Positions 39,261-47,752 of a stretch of 64,000 bases of DNA are shown piece by piece. The notes under the pieces were generated by a model. That model was not told the origin of the DNA. It ran no database searches and was given only the letters and a program-made list of their open reading frames with translations. A program made the translations under genes and the position numbers. The DNA comes from Psychrobacter namhaensis (GTDB lineage Bacteria; Pseudomonadota; Gammaproteobacteria; Pseudomonadales; Moraxellaceae): positions 62,001-126,000 of the forward strand of contig NZ_JABASS010000003.1 in assembly GCF_016107545.1 (NCBI RefSeq). The letters run 5' to 3'. Each line of letters opens with the position of its first letter. The first letter of the stretch is position 1.

Positions 39261-39291
39261 AAACCACATACTAGCAGAGTGTGTGGTTTTT
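39261..39291. terminator. Hairpin in the cobT-gntP spacer, terminator-like
   Basis: AAACCACATACT pairs with AGTGTGTGGTTT (one G-T wobble) around AGCAG. On the plus strand five T (39287-39291) follow the G of the arm. On the minus strand the stem is followed by TGTTTTAC. It lies in the leader of cobT if that gene is transcribed from upstream, so it could be an attenuator. No B12-box was found. Confidence 0.55.
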
Positions 39292-39447
39292 GCCATTAAT
39301 AAAGTCATATCTGGGCCGAATAGGTTTCCTAGCAGCGCGTATTTACGATAGAATATGCCCCTTTAAAATTCCCTATCATTATTGATGCTAAGCTAAGTAA
39401 TAATGGCATGAATAATTCACTAAGATATCAATTATATAGAGACAGTA

Positions 39448-40806
39448 ATGATCGTATTTTGGCTTGTGCTGACCATTCTTTTTATTATTTTCGCCACAGC
39501 AAAGTTAAAGTGGCATCCTTTTTTAGTATTGATATTATCAGCCTTTTTGGTGGCCTTATTTTACCAAGTACCTCTTAACACTGTCGCTAAAACGATCTCT
39601 GATGGCTTTGGTGGTATCTTAGGTTACATTGGTTTGGTGATTGTATTTGGTACTATTATCGGTTTGATTCTTGAAAAAACAGGTGCCGCCATTGTGATGG
39701 CAGAAACGGTCATCAAAGTATTGGGACCACGCTTCCCTACTTTGACCATGTCCATTGTTGGTGCCGTGGTGTCAGTACCTGTGTTCTGTGACTCTGGTTA
39801 CATCATTTTAAACTCTTTAAAGGAGTCTTTAGCCGAGCGTTTACGCGTGTCTAGTGTGGCGATGAGTATTGCCTTAGCAACGGGTTTGTATGCCACTCAT
39901 ACCTTTGTACCACCGACCCCAGGACCGATTGCAGCAGCAGGGAACTTGGGATTAGAGACAAATTTAGGCTTGGTCATCATGGTGGGTGTGGTGGTGACGG
40001 CTGTGGCAGTGTTGGCAGGCTGGTGGTGGTCGAACCGCTTCTTGAATGCCACTCCCGACAATATAGATGCGATGGACGCGCCAGCCGCGACACTACCTGA
40101 AAACATGAAAACCCGCGACGACTATAGCCACATGCCGTCAGCAACGATGGCGTTTTTACCCATTATCGTACCGATCGTCTTAATCTGCCTATCTTCCGTT
40201 GCTAATTTTCCAAGCACGCCATTCGGCAGCGGTATAGTGACAGACATCTTGGTGTTTATTGGCAACCCTCTCACCGCGCTGCTTATTGGTTTATTTCTGT
40301 CGTTTTTACTCATTAATACGGATCAAAAAACGCAGCAGATTAGTGACAGTATCTCACAAGGTTTGGTGGTAGCCGCTCCCATCCTATTGATTACTGGTGC
40401 TGGTGGGGCATTTGGTGCCATGCTAAAAGTCACTCCGATTGGGGATTATTTGGGCACGACTCTATCGGCATTAGGACTGGGTATTTTTATGCCGTTTATT
40501 GTCTCAGCCGCTTTAAAAACCGCGCAAGGCTCGACCACAGTCGCTTTGGTTACTACCTCGGCCATGGTTGCCCCACTATTGGATCAAATTGGTCTCGACA
40601 GTGAGCTTGGCCGCGTGTTTTGTGTCATGGCCATTGGTGCGGGCGCAATGACGATCTCTCACGCCAATGACAGCTTTTTTTGGATTGTTAGCCAGTTTAG
40701 TCGCATGAGTGTGGCACAGGCTTACAAAGCCCATTCAATGGCTACTGGTATTCAAGGCGTGACCAGTATCATGTTTATCTGGTTATTAACCTTGGTATTT
40801 ATTTAA
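39448..40806 (+). CDS. GntP-family permease, probable glycerate transporter
   Basis: This polytopic inner-membrane symporter of 452 residues has at least ten hydrophobic segments. GntP-family traits include GFGGILGYIGLVIVFGTIIG, VPVFCDSGYIILNSL and HTFVPPTPGPIAAAGNLG. GAGACAG precedes the ATG. It is followed after 31 bases by a glycerate kinase gene on the same strand. The pair would import and phosphorylate glycerate; this substrate is inferred from the neighbour, as the family also moves gluconate. Confidence 0.9.
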   Translation: MIVFWLVLTILFIIFATAKLKWHPFLVLILSAFLVALFYQVPLNTVAKTISDGFGGILGYIGLVIVFGTIIGLILEKTGAAIVMAETVIKVLGPRFPTLTMSIVGAVVSVPVFCDSGYIILNSLKESLAERLRVSSVAMSIALATGLYATHTFVPPTPGPIAAAGNLGLETNLGLVIMVGVVVTAVAVLAGWWWSNRFLNATPDNIDAMDAPAATLPENMKTRDDYSHMPSATMAFLPIIVPIVLICLSSVANFPSTPFGSGIVTDILVFIGNPLTALLIGLFLSFLLINTDQKTQQISDSISQGLVVAAPILLITGAGGAFGAMLKVTPIGDYLGTTLSALGLGIFMPFIVSAALKTAQGSTTVALVTTSAMVAPLLDQIGLDSELGRVFCVMAIGAGAMTISHANDSFFWIVSQFSRMSVAQAYKAHSMATGIQGVTSIMFIWLLTLVFI

Positions 40807-40837
40807 CGTATTAGCGGCAATATTCAAAGAGAATTTC

Positions 40838-41974
40838 ATGAAAATTTTAATCGCTCCCGACTCGTTTAAAGAAAGCTTAGAGGCATTAGATGTGTGCCAT
40901 GCTATCCAGTCTGGATTTAGTCAGGTGTTTCCAAACGCTGACTATACGTTATTACCCATGGCGGATGGCGGCGAAGGTACTTCTGCGGTTTTGTCTTATG
41001 TGTTGGGTGGACGCTGGAAAGAAGTGAGCGTTCACGATCCCTTAATGAGACCAATTACCGCAAAATACTTGCTGTTACCTGATGCCACGGCGGTCATTGA
41101 AATCGCCCAAGCCTGCGGCTTACATCTGTTAACAGAGGCAGAGCGTAATCCTGTCGTTGCTAGCAGTTATGGTGTGGGTGAGCTTATTGCAGATGCTTTA
41201 GGTGAAGGGGTCAAACGCATCATCATCGGTCTGGGCGGTAGCGCAACCAATGATGCTGGTCTAGGCATGCTAATGGCGTTAGGTATGACGTTCCACGATG
41301 TGAATGACAGCCTACTCACCCACGGCGGCGGCGCGCTTGCCAGCTTACACCGATTAGATAGTACAAACCTTCATACAAAGGTGCGAGAGACCGTGTTTGA
41401 AGTGGCTTGTGATGTGACCAATCCACTGTGTGGCCTTCTAGGGGCGAGCGCAGTATTTGGTCCTCAAAAGGGCGCTTGTCCACAACAAGTCGCTGACTTA
41501 GACAAGGCGTTAAGCCACTTTGCCGCCACATGTGCTCAGCATGGCTATCCAGAATGTCAGGAAGTAGCGGGGGCTGGAGCAGCAGGTGGCCTTGGCTATG
41601 CCTTGATGAGCTTTTGCAATGCCCAGTTGAAATCAGGTTTTGATACGGTCGCCGAGGTTGCCAGCTTATCAGAGCATATTGCTGATGCGGACCTGGTGAT
41701 CACAGGCGAAGGTAAGCTTGATGTGCAAACCGCAATGGGCAAAGTGGCGGGCGGCATCAGTCAGCTCGCCAAAGCCACTCATACGCCAGTTATTGCGATT
41801 TGCGGTAGCGTGGATGGACTAAAACCTACTCAGACCAATCAATTCGATGTCATTATGCCGAGTATCCAAAAGATCGACTCGATTGATAATGTGCTCCGCA
41901 CGGCTTATCACAATATAGAGACGACTGCTGTTAACATCGCCGCAAGTATCAAACTTGGGCAAAACTTGAAATAA
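40838..41974 (+). CDS. glxK: Glycerate kinase
   Basis: This kinase makes phosphoglycerate from glycerate and ATP. The 378-residue type I glycerate kinase begins MKILIAPDSFKESLEALDV and has LLPMADGGEGTSAVL, IIGLGGSATNDAGLGMLMAL and VITGEGKLDVQTAMGK, all hallmarks of the GarK/GlxK family. It feeds glycerate imported by the upstream permease into lower glycolysis. The exact product (2- or 3-phosphate) cannot be read from sequence. Confidence 0.93.
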   Translation: MKILIAPDSFKESLEALDVCHAIQSGFSQVFPNADYTLLPMADGGEGTSAVLSYVLGGRWKEVSVHDPLMRPITAKYLLLPDATAVIEIAQACGLHLLTEAERNPVVASSYGVGELIADALGEGVKRIIIGLGGSATNDAGLGMLMALGMTFHDVNDSLLTHGGGALASLHRLDSTNLHTKVRETVFEVACDVTNPLCGLLGASAVFGPQKGACPQQVADLDKALSHFAATCAQHGYPECQEVAGAGAAGGLGYALMSFCNAQLKSGFDTVAEVASLSEHIADADLVITGEGKLDVQTAMGKVAGGISQLAKATHTPVIAICGSVDGLKPTQTNQFDVIMPSIQKIDSIDNVLRTAYHNIETTAVNIAASIKLGQNLK

Positions 41975-42045
41975 TAGTAGTCTATCAAATGTAGAGCCAT
42001 TGCATACCGTTGATAGCTCTACATTGAACCTTTACTTCAACACTG

Positions 42046-42915
42046 CTATAGCCATTTTTTTACTTCATCAATGACCGTGTGCATTCTGTTAGAGAGTGCA
42101 TGCTGTCGTCTGACCGCAAGGTATAGCGTCTCGCTCACGGCAACTGGCAAATGATGGCTTTTGATCAGCTCAGGTTTTTGATAAGCCGCCACAGCATGTG
42201 CTGGCAAGACGGTAAAGCCTATGCCCCTACCAACTGGCTCTAAAATCAAACCAATCTGATTAGAAAAGCCTTTTTTGTCAAAGTCATTGATATGCTGAAA
42301 TTCATCATAATTGGCAGTCAATAACATACCCGCATGATGGGCACCGTCTGGATGATCAATAAAACCAAGCTCTGTGAGCTTCTCCCAGCTTGGCTCTAAC
42401 GTAGTGGCAGGTGTCACCAGTATCAATGCTTCTTGCGCCATAGGCTTGCAACTAACCGTCTCATCATCTGAGACATTTGTCATAAAACCAAGATCAATCT
42501 CATGATTGGCCAGCGCTCGCTCTATATCAGAATTTGGGGCAAAGCGATAATCAATCACTAGCTTTGGATGCTGCTGCTGTAACGTCAAAAGCTGCGGAAA
42601 TAGCTTGAGCCCCACACTACCAGGCGACATTAAGCGCACGAGCCCTGCATAAGGGGGATCCTCGCCGATACGCTGCTGCAGATTTGATAAGCGCTGCAGT
42701 ATCTCACCCCCTTCCCGATAGAGCTGCTCACCTGCGTTGGTCAATGAAAACAGCTTGCCTTGACGAATCAGTAGTTCTGTATCCAACTGCTCCTCTAGTT
42801 TACGCACGTGCTGGCTCACGCCAGACTGTGTCATGTATAGACGTCCAGCTGTACGAGTAAAGTGCCCAACGTCAACGAGCGTACAAAAAGTGCGTAACCA
42901 TGTGATATTTATCAT
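42046..42915 (-). CDS. LysR-family transcriptional regulator
   Basis: This 289-residue protein has the N-terminal LysR helix-turn-helix (TLVDVGHFTRTAGRLYMTQS followed by GVSQHVRKLEEQL). A substrate-binding domain follows, with VRLMSPGSVGLKLFPQLLTL. It is transcribed divergently from the VOC gene at 43023, with 107 bases between them. That is the standard arrangement for a LysR regulator and its target. The AT-rich spacer is where its site should lie. The inducer is unknown. Confidence 0.92.
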   Translation of the reverse strand: MINITWLRTFCTLVDVGHFTRTAGRLYMTQSGVSQHVRKLEEQLDTELLIRQGKLFSLTNAGEQLYREGGEILQRLSNLQQRIGEDPPYAGLVRLMSPGSVGLKLFPQLLTLQQQHPKLVIDYRFAPNSDIERALANHEIDLGFMTNVSDDETVSCKPMAQEALILVTPATTLEPSWEKLTELGFIDHPDGAHHAGMLLTANYDEFQHINDFDKKGFSNQIGLILEPVGRGIGFTVLPAHAVAAYQKPELIKSHHLPVAVSETLYLAVRRQHALSNRMHTVIDEVKKWL

Positions 42916-43022
42916 TAAAATTTATACTTATTTATATAATATTTGATAATTTTACATAATGACTGTGCGTTTGTACACTGATCTCACCTTAAATAAGCGT
43001 ACAGCCAATAGGAGCACAAGCA

Positions 43023-43523
43023 ATGAACAACGTTTATCCAAGAAGCTTTTCGCACATCGGTCTTTCAGTCCCTGACTTGGAGGCCGCCGTAAAATTTTAT
43101 ACTGACGTGATGGGTTGGTACACCATCATGGAGCCAACTGAGATTGTTGAAGATGACAGCCCGATTGGTGAGATGTGTACTGAAGTATTCGGTTCAGGTT
43201 GGGGCAGTTTCCGTATCGCTCACCTCTCTACTGGTGACCGTATCGGTGTGGAGATTTTTGAATTCAAAAATCAAGAAAACCCTGAGAACAACTTTGAATA
43301 CTGGAAAACAGGCATCTTTCACTTCTGTGTGCAAGATCCAAATGTTGAAGCGCTCGCTGAGCGTATAGTGGCAGCAGGTGGCAAAAAACGTATGGAAAAA
43401 CCACGCTACTACTATCCTGGTGAAAAACCGTATCGTATGATTTATATGGAAGACCCGTTCGGCAATATCGTTGAGATATATAGCCACAGCTACGAGCTTA
43501 TCTACAGCGAAGGCGCCTACTAA
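43023..43523 (+). CDS. VOC-superfamily (glyoxalase-like) metalloprotein
   Basis: This 166-residue protein has the paired beta-alpha-beta-beta-beta modules of the vicinal oxygen chelate fold. The first starts FSHIGLSVPDLEAAVKFYTD and the second FHFCVQDPNVEALAERIVAA. Metal-ligand candidates are His12 (SHIG) and His near 100 (FHFC), plus the terminal Glu in DPFGNIVEIYSHS. It may be a lactoylglutathione lyase or dioxygenase relative; the substrate is unknown. AGGAG is before the ATG. The divergent LysR gene probably controls it. Confidence 0.85.
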   Translation: MNNVYPRSFSHIGLSVPDLEAAVKFYTDVMGWYTIMEPTEIVEDDSPIGEMCTEVFGSGWGSFRIAHLSTGDRIGVEIFEFKNQENPENNFEYWKTGIFHFCVQDPNVEALAERIVAAGGKKRMEKPRYYYPGEKPYRMIYMEDPFGNIVEIYSHSYELIYSEGAY

Positions 43524-43532
43524 GCCAAGCGT

Positions 43533-43568
43533 AAAAAAGGACACGATATCTTTATCATGTCCTTTTTT
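43533..43568. terminator. Bidirectional terminator between the VOC and RidA genes
   Basis: AAAAAAGGACACGAT pairs with ATCATGTCCTTTTTT apart from one mismatch. It lies between convergent genes and has a T-run in both directions. Confidence 0.92.
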
Positions 43569-43596
43569 ACTTTATACAGGCATTAAAATGGGTCTA

Positions 43597-43938
43597 TTAT
43601 TCAGCAGCGATGGCGATCATCTCAACCAATAACTCAGGACGTGCCAATGCAGACTCGCCGCACGCACGCGCTGGTGGCTGCACGCCTTCAAACCATTTAT
43701 CATAGACTTCATTCATAGCCGCAAAGTCTGCCATATTTTTTATCCAAACTGTCACTGACAACAGCTTGGATTTGTCGCTACCCACTTCTTCTAGCAACGT
43801 TTGGATCTTTTCCAAACAAGTCAATGTTTGCGCTTTGATATCGTCTTCTGCATTACCTACCTGACCACATAAATAAATAGTCTGGTTGTGAATTACAGTT
43901 TTACTCATACGTTGATTGCTATGTAGCTTCTTTATCAT
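43597..43938 (-). CDS. RidA-family (enamine/imine deaminase) protein
   Basis: This 113-residue protein of the Rid/YjgF/YER057c family hydrolyses reactive enamine or imine intermediates. It has IYLCGQVGNAEDDIKAQTLT, LLSVTVWIKNMADFAAMNEVY and the conserved Arg in PPARACGESALARPELLVEM, close to the RidA active-site pattern. The gene follows a DadA-like oxidase gene by 55 bases on the same strand. It probably clears imino acids made by that enzyme. AAGGGA lies upstream of the ATG. Confidence 0.9.
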   Translation of the reverse strand: MIKKLHSNQRMSKTVIHNQTIYLCGQVGNAEDDIKAQTLTCLEKIQTLLEEVGSDKSKLLSVTVWIKNMADFAAMNEVYDKWFEGVQPPARACGESALARPELLVEMIAIAAE

Positions 43939-43993
43939 GTCATATCCCTTTCATTTATGAATTTAAATCTATACTTAGCCAGTCAAATTGCTT

Positions 43994-45241
43994 TTAGTTA
44001 GAAAAACGCTGGGCGCTAAACGGGGCAAGATCGACCAATGCAGGCTTATCATGAATCATTTCTTCAACCAGACGACCTGTCATTGGCCCCAACGTAAAGC
44101 CTTGATGGCTGTGACCAAAGGCAAACCATAATTTGTCATGCTTATCAGCAGGGCCAATCACGGGTTTCATGTCCGGCATACAAGGACGCGATCCTGCCCA
44201 CGCTTCACTTTCTACTGCGTCTTCTAACGGCAAGATCTTTCTCGCAAATTTTAAGACGGTTTTTAGTTGCCCGAAGTTTTTCGGTGCGTCCATCGTGGTC
44301 ATTTCAGCACCCGTCGTGATACGGATGCCCTGCTGCATCGGGCCCATGACGAAGCCTTTGTCCATATCAAACATACTGTGCTTGATCGTATTTTTATCCG
44401 TCACTTTAAAGTGCTGATGATAGCCACGCATTGGGAACAGTGGCAAATTATAGCCAAGCGGTTTGATCAAATCATTGGACCACGGGCCTGCTGCGATGAC
44501 CAACTTATCGCTATAATAAGTCTCGTTATCAGTGATTATTTTCCAGCCTTCGCTATCTTGGACGATTTCTTTTACATCGCTTTCTTTAATGGTGCCCTGC
44601 ATGTCTTGAAAGTTCTTTGCATAGGCTTTTACAAGCGAGCTTGGGTTTGATACTTGCCATGAGTTCAACCAATGGATTGCACCAACAAAGCCCTCAAAAT
44701 TGGCGCTCGGCTCCATTGCTTTTAGCGCTGCAATATTTAATACGTTATGTTCAACCCCTTGATTACGAGCATCAATGGCTGACGCTTGAGCCTCTTTAAA
44801 CGTCTCTTCTGAGCGATGCAGTTGTAACCAGCCATCACGAGTAATTAGCTCATCAGCACCAGAGGCGCTAATCATGGTTTGGTGCTCACTGGTACAATGC
44901 GCGATCAGCGTCTGCCACTCAGATTCGATTTTTTTGACTGACGCGGGTGTAGAGTACTTCCAGTACTGGAGCAGCGCTTGGTGATAACGCAAAATTGCCG
45001 GTATGCGATAGCGGATATCAGTGCCTTGGTTTGGCAACACTCTGATCATTTCAGTCAGCTGACGAGGAAAAGGATGCGTATGAATGGCTTCGCGCTGAAT
45101 CAATCCTGCATTGCCATATGAGGTCTCCGACCCGGGCAACTTCTTATCTAACAGTAACACTTTTGAGTGGTTTTTTTGTAGATGCCACGCAATTGAGGTG
45201 CCAACCATACCTGCACCGATAACGATAACTTCATAGCGCAT
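43994..45241 (-). CDS. dadA: FAD-dependent D-amino acid dehydrogenase-like protein
   Basis: This DadA/DAO-family flavoprotein oxidises amino acids to imino acids and passes electrons to the respiratory chain. The product has about 415 residues from the ATG at 45241, which has AAGGACAGG upstream; an in-frame ATG at 45280 would add 13 residues and lacks a site. FAD-binding VIVIGAGMVGTSIAWHLQ starts at residue 4. Other marks are PGSETSYGNAGLIQ and LWFAFGHSHQGFTLGPMTGR near the C-terminus. It pairs with the RidA gene downstream. Substrate choice (D-Ala, D-Asp, hydroxyproline) is not settled by sequence. Confidence 0.85.
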   Translation of the reverse strand: MRYEVIVIGAGMVGTSIAWHLQKNHSKVLLLDKKLPGSETSYGNAGLIQREAIHTHPFPRQLTEMIRVLPNQGTDIRYRIPAILRYHQALLQYWKYSTPASVKKIESEWQTLIAHCTSEHQTMISASGADELITRDGWLQLHRSEETFKEAQASAIDARNQGVEHNVLNIAALKAMEPSANFEGFVGAIHWLNSWQVSNPSSLVKAYAKNFQDMQGTIKESDVKEIVQDSEGWKIITDNETYYSDKLVIAAGPWSNDLIKPLGYNLPLFPMRGYHQHFKVTDKNTIKHSMFDMDKGFVMGPMQQGIRITTGAEMTTMDAPKNFGQLKTVLKFARKILPLEDAVESEAWAGSRPCMPDMKPVIGPADKHDKLWFAFGHSHQGFTLGPMTGRLVEEMIHDKPALVDLAPFSAQRFSN

Positions 45242-45742
45242 AACCTGTCCTTTTCTTATGGTATTAATACAGAGTGTCAAATATGAGGGTCTAACAGATA
45301 AGGTGGTAATAGTAACGTATTGGGCTAAATATTAAACCCTTATCTAATAAATATTTTTACTATTAAAAACTTTTGGCTATGAATTTTCAAACTAGGTATT
45401 TTCAAAAGGAATAAACAGAGGGTTGAGCATTCATTTTCTAACCAATTTGATGAATTATTGAGGTTTGAGAATGAGTAACAAGAGACACTCTATCAGACAA
45501 CACACGCTGATAGCAGAAGCCGTTTTGAGACCCAATAACTTTTTATGAGCATACTAAACCTCACTGCTACTGAGTATTGGAAATCCAAACTTCTAACGCA
45601 ACAACCTCACCCATATTGGGTTAAATTTGCTACAATACGCCCAATTTTGATTTACTATTTGACTGCGTTTTATACTGACTAAGTGTCAGGTCTTATACTG
45701 TCTGAATACCAACTGATTTTATTAATACATTGAGAGAACACT
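45242..45742. other. Spacer between the dadA-like gene and ychF
   Basis: About 500 AT-rich bases hold the divergent promoters of the dadA-like and ychF genes. TACAAT near 45634 may be a -10 box for ychF. No gene or structured RNA was recognised. Confidence 0.4.
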
Positions 45743-46834
45743 ATGGGTTTTAATTGCGGCATCGTCGGCCTACCAAACGTGGGTAAATCCACCTTGTTTA
45801 ATGCTTTGACCAAAGCGGGAATTGCCGCTGAAAACTTTCCATTTTGTACCAAAGATCCCAATACGGGTATCGTACCAGTACCTGACCCACGTCTAAAGAA
45901 GTTGGCTGATATCGTCAATCCTGAGCGCGTACTTCCAACGACGATGGAATTCGTTGACATCGCAGGTTTGGTTGCAGGCGCATCAAAAGGCGAAGGTATG
46001 GGCAACCAGTTCTTGGCCAATATCCGTGAGACCGATGCGATTGCCCACGTGGTACGCTGCTTTGATGATGACAACGTGGTACACGTCGATGGCCGCGTCA
46101 GTCCTATTGATGATATCGAAACCATCAACACTGAGCTGGCACTCGCTGACTTAGAAGCCGTCGAGCGCGCTGTCTTTAACTTGACCAAAAAAGCCAAAGG
46201 CGGCGATAAAGACGCACAGGCCATGCTGGAAGTGTTCAAAAAGATCGAACCATTACTGGCTGAAGGTAAAGCTGCTCGCGCTGCTAACTTAGACGCCGAT
46301 GAGAAAAAACTGATTAGAAGCTATGGTCTAATCACGCTAAAGCCAACCATGTACATTGCTAACGTCTCTGAGGACGGCTTTGAAAACAATCCATACCTCG
46401 ATGCGGTCCGCGATTATGCGACTGGTGAAGACTCTATCGTCATCGCCCTATGCAACCAAATCGAGTCTGAAATCGCGCAGCTTGATGAAGATGATAAAAA
46501 AGACTTTTTGGCTGAGATGGATATGCTCGAGGCCGGTCTTGATCAAGTGATTCGCGGTGGTTATGATTTACTTGATATGCAGACTTATTTCACAGCAGGC
46601 GTGAAAGAAGTACGCGCTTGGACAGTCGCCGTTGGTGCCACAGCGCCGCAAGCAGCTGGCGTGATTCACACGGATTTTGAGCGTGGCTTCATTCGTGCTG
46701 AAGTGATTGCTTATGACGACTTTATCGAACATGGCGGTGAAAAAGGGGCGGCAGCCGCTGGTAAATCACGCCTAGAAGGCAAAACTTATATCGTACAAGA
46801 CGGCGATGTGATGCACTTTAGATTTAACGTGTAA
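45743..46834 (+). CDS. ychF: Redox-regulated ATPase YchF (OLA1 family)
   Basis: This is a ribosome-associated P-loop ATPase of the Obg group, 363 residues as usual. It has the P-loop [14 protein letters not shown] at residue 8, the switch segment [20 protein letters not shown], and the family's NxxE-type specificity site (LCNQIESE) in place of the GTPase NKxD. The C-terminal TGS-type domain ends [15 protein letters not shown]. It is followed by a strong terminator. A long open frame on the opposite strand of its 5' half is a shadow. Confidence 0.97.
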   Translation: MGFNCGIVGLPNVGKSTLFNALTKAGIAAENFPFCTKDPNTGIVPVPDPRLKKLADIVNPERVLPTTMEFVDIAGLVAGASKGEGMGNQFLANIRETDAIAHVVRCFDDDNVVHVDGRVSPIDDIETINTELALADLEAVERAVFNLTKKAKGGDKDAQAMLEVFKKIEPLLAEGKAARAANLDADEKKLIRSYGLITLKPTMYIANVSEDGFENNPYLDAVRDYATGEDSIVIALCNQIESEIAQLDEDDKKDFLAEMDMLEAGLDQVIRGGYDLLDMQTYFTAGVKEVRAWTVAVGATAPQAAGVIHTDFERGFIRAEVIAYDDFIEHGGEKGAAAAGKSRLEGKTYIVQDGDVMHFRFNV

Positions 46835-46854
46835 TAACGCTGTATCCTGAAGTA

Positions 46855-46890
46855 AAAAACCAATATAGAGCCATCTATATTGGTTTTTTT
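46855..46890 (+). terminator. Terminator after ychF
   Basis: CCAATATAGA pairs with TCTATATTGG around GCCA, with A-runs before and seven or more T after. Confidence 0.94.
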
Positions 46891-46899
46891 TATGGCTAA

Positions 46900-46918
46900 T
46901 ATGTTATATTATAACATA
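46900..46918. promoter_or_regulatory. Zur-box-like palindrome upstream of the His-rich lipoprotein
   Basis: TATGTTATATTATAACATA is a 19-base palindrome, perfect around its central T. It matches the core TGTTATANTATAACA of Zur boxes described in gamma-proteobacteria. It ends 58 bases before the chosen start of the His-rich lipoprotein gene, as expected for a repressor site over its promoter. The match is seen; control by Zur is inferred. Confidence 0.7.
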
Positions 46919-46976
46919 ACTTTTAAAATTCTTATGTTTGCCCTATTCTACGTTTGCTTTTACAAGGCCATTTTTC

Positions 46977-47576
46977 ATGCTAGCACTTTCCCGCACTCAT
47001 TCCACGACCGCTCTGCTTTGTTTGTCTTTTCTCATAGTAAGTGCAGGCTGCCAACAACAAGCTGATGAGCCAAAACCAAGTAGCGCTGCTGTAGCGCCTG
47101 ACTCAATTGCTGAGGCCTCACATGATGAACACACGCACGACGCGCATGCAGACCACGATGAGCACAGTCATGAGGAACACGCACACAGTCACGGTGAACA
47201 CAGTCACGGAGAACACGGTCATGAAGGCAATCATGAGGGGCACAATCATGACGCAACAGACATGACCACTTACGCGTGCCAGCCTGAACAGACAATTAAA
47301 GCGCATTATGACCCCGAAGATAATGCCCAATCTGCTACCAGCGCACACCTATTGATCGATGGTATTGAGTACGATCTGACAGCAATGACGCTACCTCAAA
47401 CCGACCGTGCTGGTGCAGTGTATGAAACCGATATTGGCATCACTAATGATGCTGGGATGAGATGGCAAGTGAATGCTGACACGACTAGAGCGATATTGAG
47501 CAATAAAACACTGGACGGCAGTGTGGCTAAAGATGCTGAAACCGTACTATTCGATTGTCAAGAAACGGACAGCTAA
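46977..47576 (+). CDS. Histidine-rich lipoprotein with MliC-like C-terminal domain, probably zinc-responsive
   Basis: This exported lipoprotein has 199 residues from the ATG at 46977 (AAGG nine bases upstream; an in-frame TTG at 46938 is unlikely). A lipoprotein signal ends LIVSAGC with lipidated Cys25. Residues about 47-92 hold 17 His among Asp/Glu/Ser/Gly (HSHEEHAHSHGEHSHGEHGH), a likely zinc- or copper-binding tract. The remaining 100 residues start MTTYACQPEQTIKAHY, include LLIDGIEYDLTAM and end LFDC. This pattern resembles the MliC/PliC lysozyme-inhibitor fold with its two Cys. A Zur-like palindrome upstream supports expression under zinc starvation. The role as periplasmic zinc store or scavenger is inference. 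Confidence 0.75.
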   Translation: MLALSRTHSTTALLCLSFLIVSAGCQQQADEPKPSSAAVAPDSIAEASHDEHTHDAHADHDEHSHEEHAHSHGEHSHGEHGHEGNHEGHNHDATDMTTYACQPEQTIKAHYDPEDNAQSATSAHLLIDGIEYDLTAMTLPQTDRAGAVYETDIGITNDAGMRWQVNADTTRAILSNKTLDGSVAKDAETVLFDCQETDS

Positions 47577-47752
47577 TACGGCTTAATGACTGCTTAAGCG
47601 ACTCCCTCTTATCTCCAACATTTATCTCAAAAAGAGTGCCGTTGCCTAACCAAAAACAGGCGGCGGCAACAGATGAACCGACGCGACTATTTTGCTATGC
47701 TAAGAAGCAATATAACAAATACTATCGGCTCATCATTGGGATCACAATAATA

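Noticed and set aside
39227..39447. Cobalamin riboswitch upstream of cobT
   Set aside because: No sequence like the B12-box was found on the minus strand of the leader.
44267..44650. A 127-codon plus-strand open frame opposite the dadA-like gene
   Set aside because: It is antisense to conserved FAD-oxidase sequence and its His/Cys/Phe-rich translation looks like a shadow.
45679..46239. A 186-codon open frame on the minus strand over the 5' half of ychF
   Set aside because: It lies entirely against a strongly conserved gene and has Ser/Pro/Thr-rich composition with no family features; it is a shadow of ychF codon use.
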